Origin: Bacillota bacterium
GTDB taxonomy: Bacteria > Bacillota > Clostridia > Saccharofermentanales > Fastidiosipilaceae
NCBI GenBank assembly: GCA_023388205.1
Contig: JAEWGS010000113.1
Coordinates: 1-6,361 of the forward strand
DNA: 6,361 bases
Direction of reading: 5' to 3'
Within the stretch, counting starts at the first letter, position 1. The number at the start of each line of letters is the position of its first letter. The notes below the pieces were generated by a model. The model was given only the letters and a program-made list of their open reading frames with translations, had not been told where the DNA came from and ran no database searches. Shown here piece by piece: positions 6,133 to 6,361 of this stretch. The position numbers were made by a program, and so were the translations under genes.

Positions 6133-6361
6133 ATGAAAAAAAGATTGATTTCAGTTTTTCTTTCGGGAAGCTTAGCCTTGGCGTTTACCTTGACGCCTAT
6201 TCGAACTCTCATTGCAAAAGATGCAGGAGGGGGCGCGAATCCTTTAAGTGCTCAGCAAGAAGGAAATGTGGAAGGCGGCAGTCCAGAAAATTCAGATGAA
6301 ACTTTTGCTGCAGATGGGAAAAATAATGATTCTCCGACTCATGGTGAAAATAGGTCGACGC
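6133..6361 (+). CDS. Secreted protein of unknown function, N-terminal part only (runs off the right edge)
   Basis: The frame starts at ATG 6133, 7 nt after GAGGAG (6120-6125), and stays open for 76 codons to the window end. The N-terminus is a classical Sec signal peptide: a basic MKKR, a hydrophobic core of about 18 residues (LISVFLSGSLALAFTLTP), then a likely cleavage after IRTLIA, before KDAGGG. The mature N-terminus is low-complexity and polar, rich in Gly, Asn, Ser, Asp and Glu, as in linkers of cell-surface or exported proteins. No lipobox cysteine is present, so it is not a lipoprotein. No domain is reached, so function is unknown. A GTG directly before the ATG could also serve as start. 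Transcription diverges from the tRNA-Leu gene. The 5' region is AT-rich with TACAAT (6065-6070) and TATACA (6081-6086) as possible -10 boxes, neither with a convincing -35. Confidence 0.8.
   Translation, partial: MKKRLISVFLSGSLALAFTLTPIRTLIAKDAGGGANPLSAQQEGNVEGGSPENSDETFAADGKNNDSPTHGENRST

Noticed and set aside
6096..6299. + strand frame of 67 codons starting at 6096, possibly a leader peptide
   Set aside because: It overlaps the signal-peptide gene in another frame, has no Shine-Dalgarno sequence at its ATG, and encodes no signal or domain. The frame starting at 6133 has both a ribosome binding site and a signal peptide.

Overview
The window looks like an ordinary chromosomal segment of a low-to-mid G+C Gram-positive bacterium, most likely an anaerobic Clostridia-type member of the Bacillota. 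The support is the ybeY-era-recO gene order typical of that phylum, strong AGGAGG-type ribosome binding sites, an Era domain with Clostridia-like wording, and a PD-(D/E)XK plus XPD-type helicase architecture common in that group. I cannot name a genus.

Layout. (1) From the left edge to 1835 on the + strand lies one continuous reading frame that encodes an YbeY endoribonuclease domain and a complete Era GTPase joined by an acidic linker of about 100 residues. The frame is open to the left edge, so the true start lies outside. (2) recO follows at once (ATG 1843, to 2676), clearly in the same operon. (3) A 76-bp convergent gap separates it from a large minus-strand gene (5728 down to 2753). That gene encodes a 991-residue protein with an N-terminal PD-(D/E)XK nuclease-like domain, an XPD/DinG-type superfamily 2 helicase with four iron-sulfur cysteines, and an acidic C-terminal tail built from eight 5-residue repeats. 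(4) Upstream of it, also on the minus strand, are a strong intrinsic terminator and a tRNA-Leu(CAG) gene with a good -10 box. (5) A divergent intergenic region of about 215 bp leads to the start of a + strand gene for a secreted protein. It has a signal peptide and a low-complexity N-terminal region, and it runs off the right edge.

How the genes relate. YbeY and Era both act in maturation of the 3' end of 16S rRNA and in 30S assembly, so their fusion fixes a 1:1 ratio of two factors in one process. RecO (recombinational repair) is the usual neighbour of era. The nuclease-helicase is probably a DNA repair or processing enzyme, but it faces the operon and is transcribed separately. No mobile element, CRISPR array, phage gene or defence island is visible. 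The most notable points are the YbeY-Era fusion with its acidic linker, the repeat-built acidic tail of the helicase ending in an SSB-tip-like peptide, and the loss of zinc-binding cysteines in RecO.
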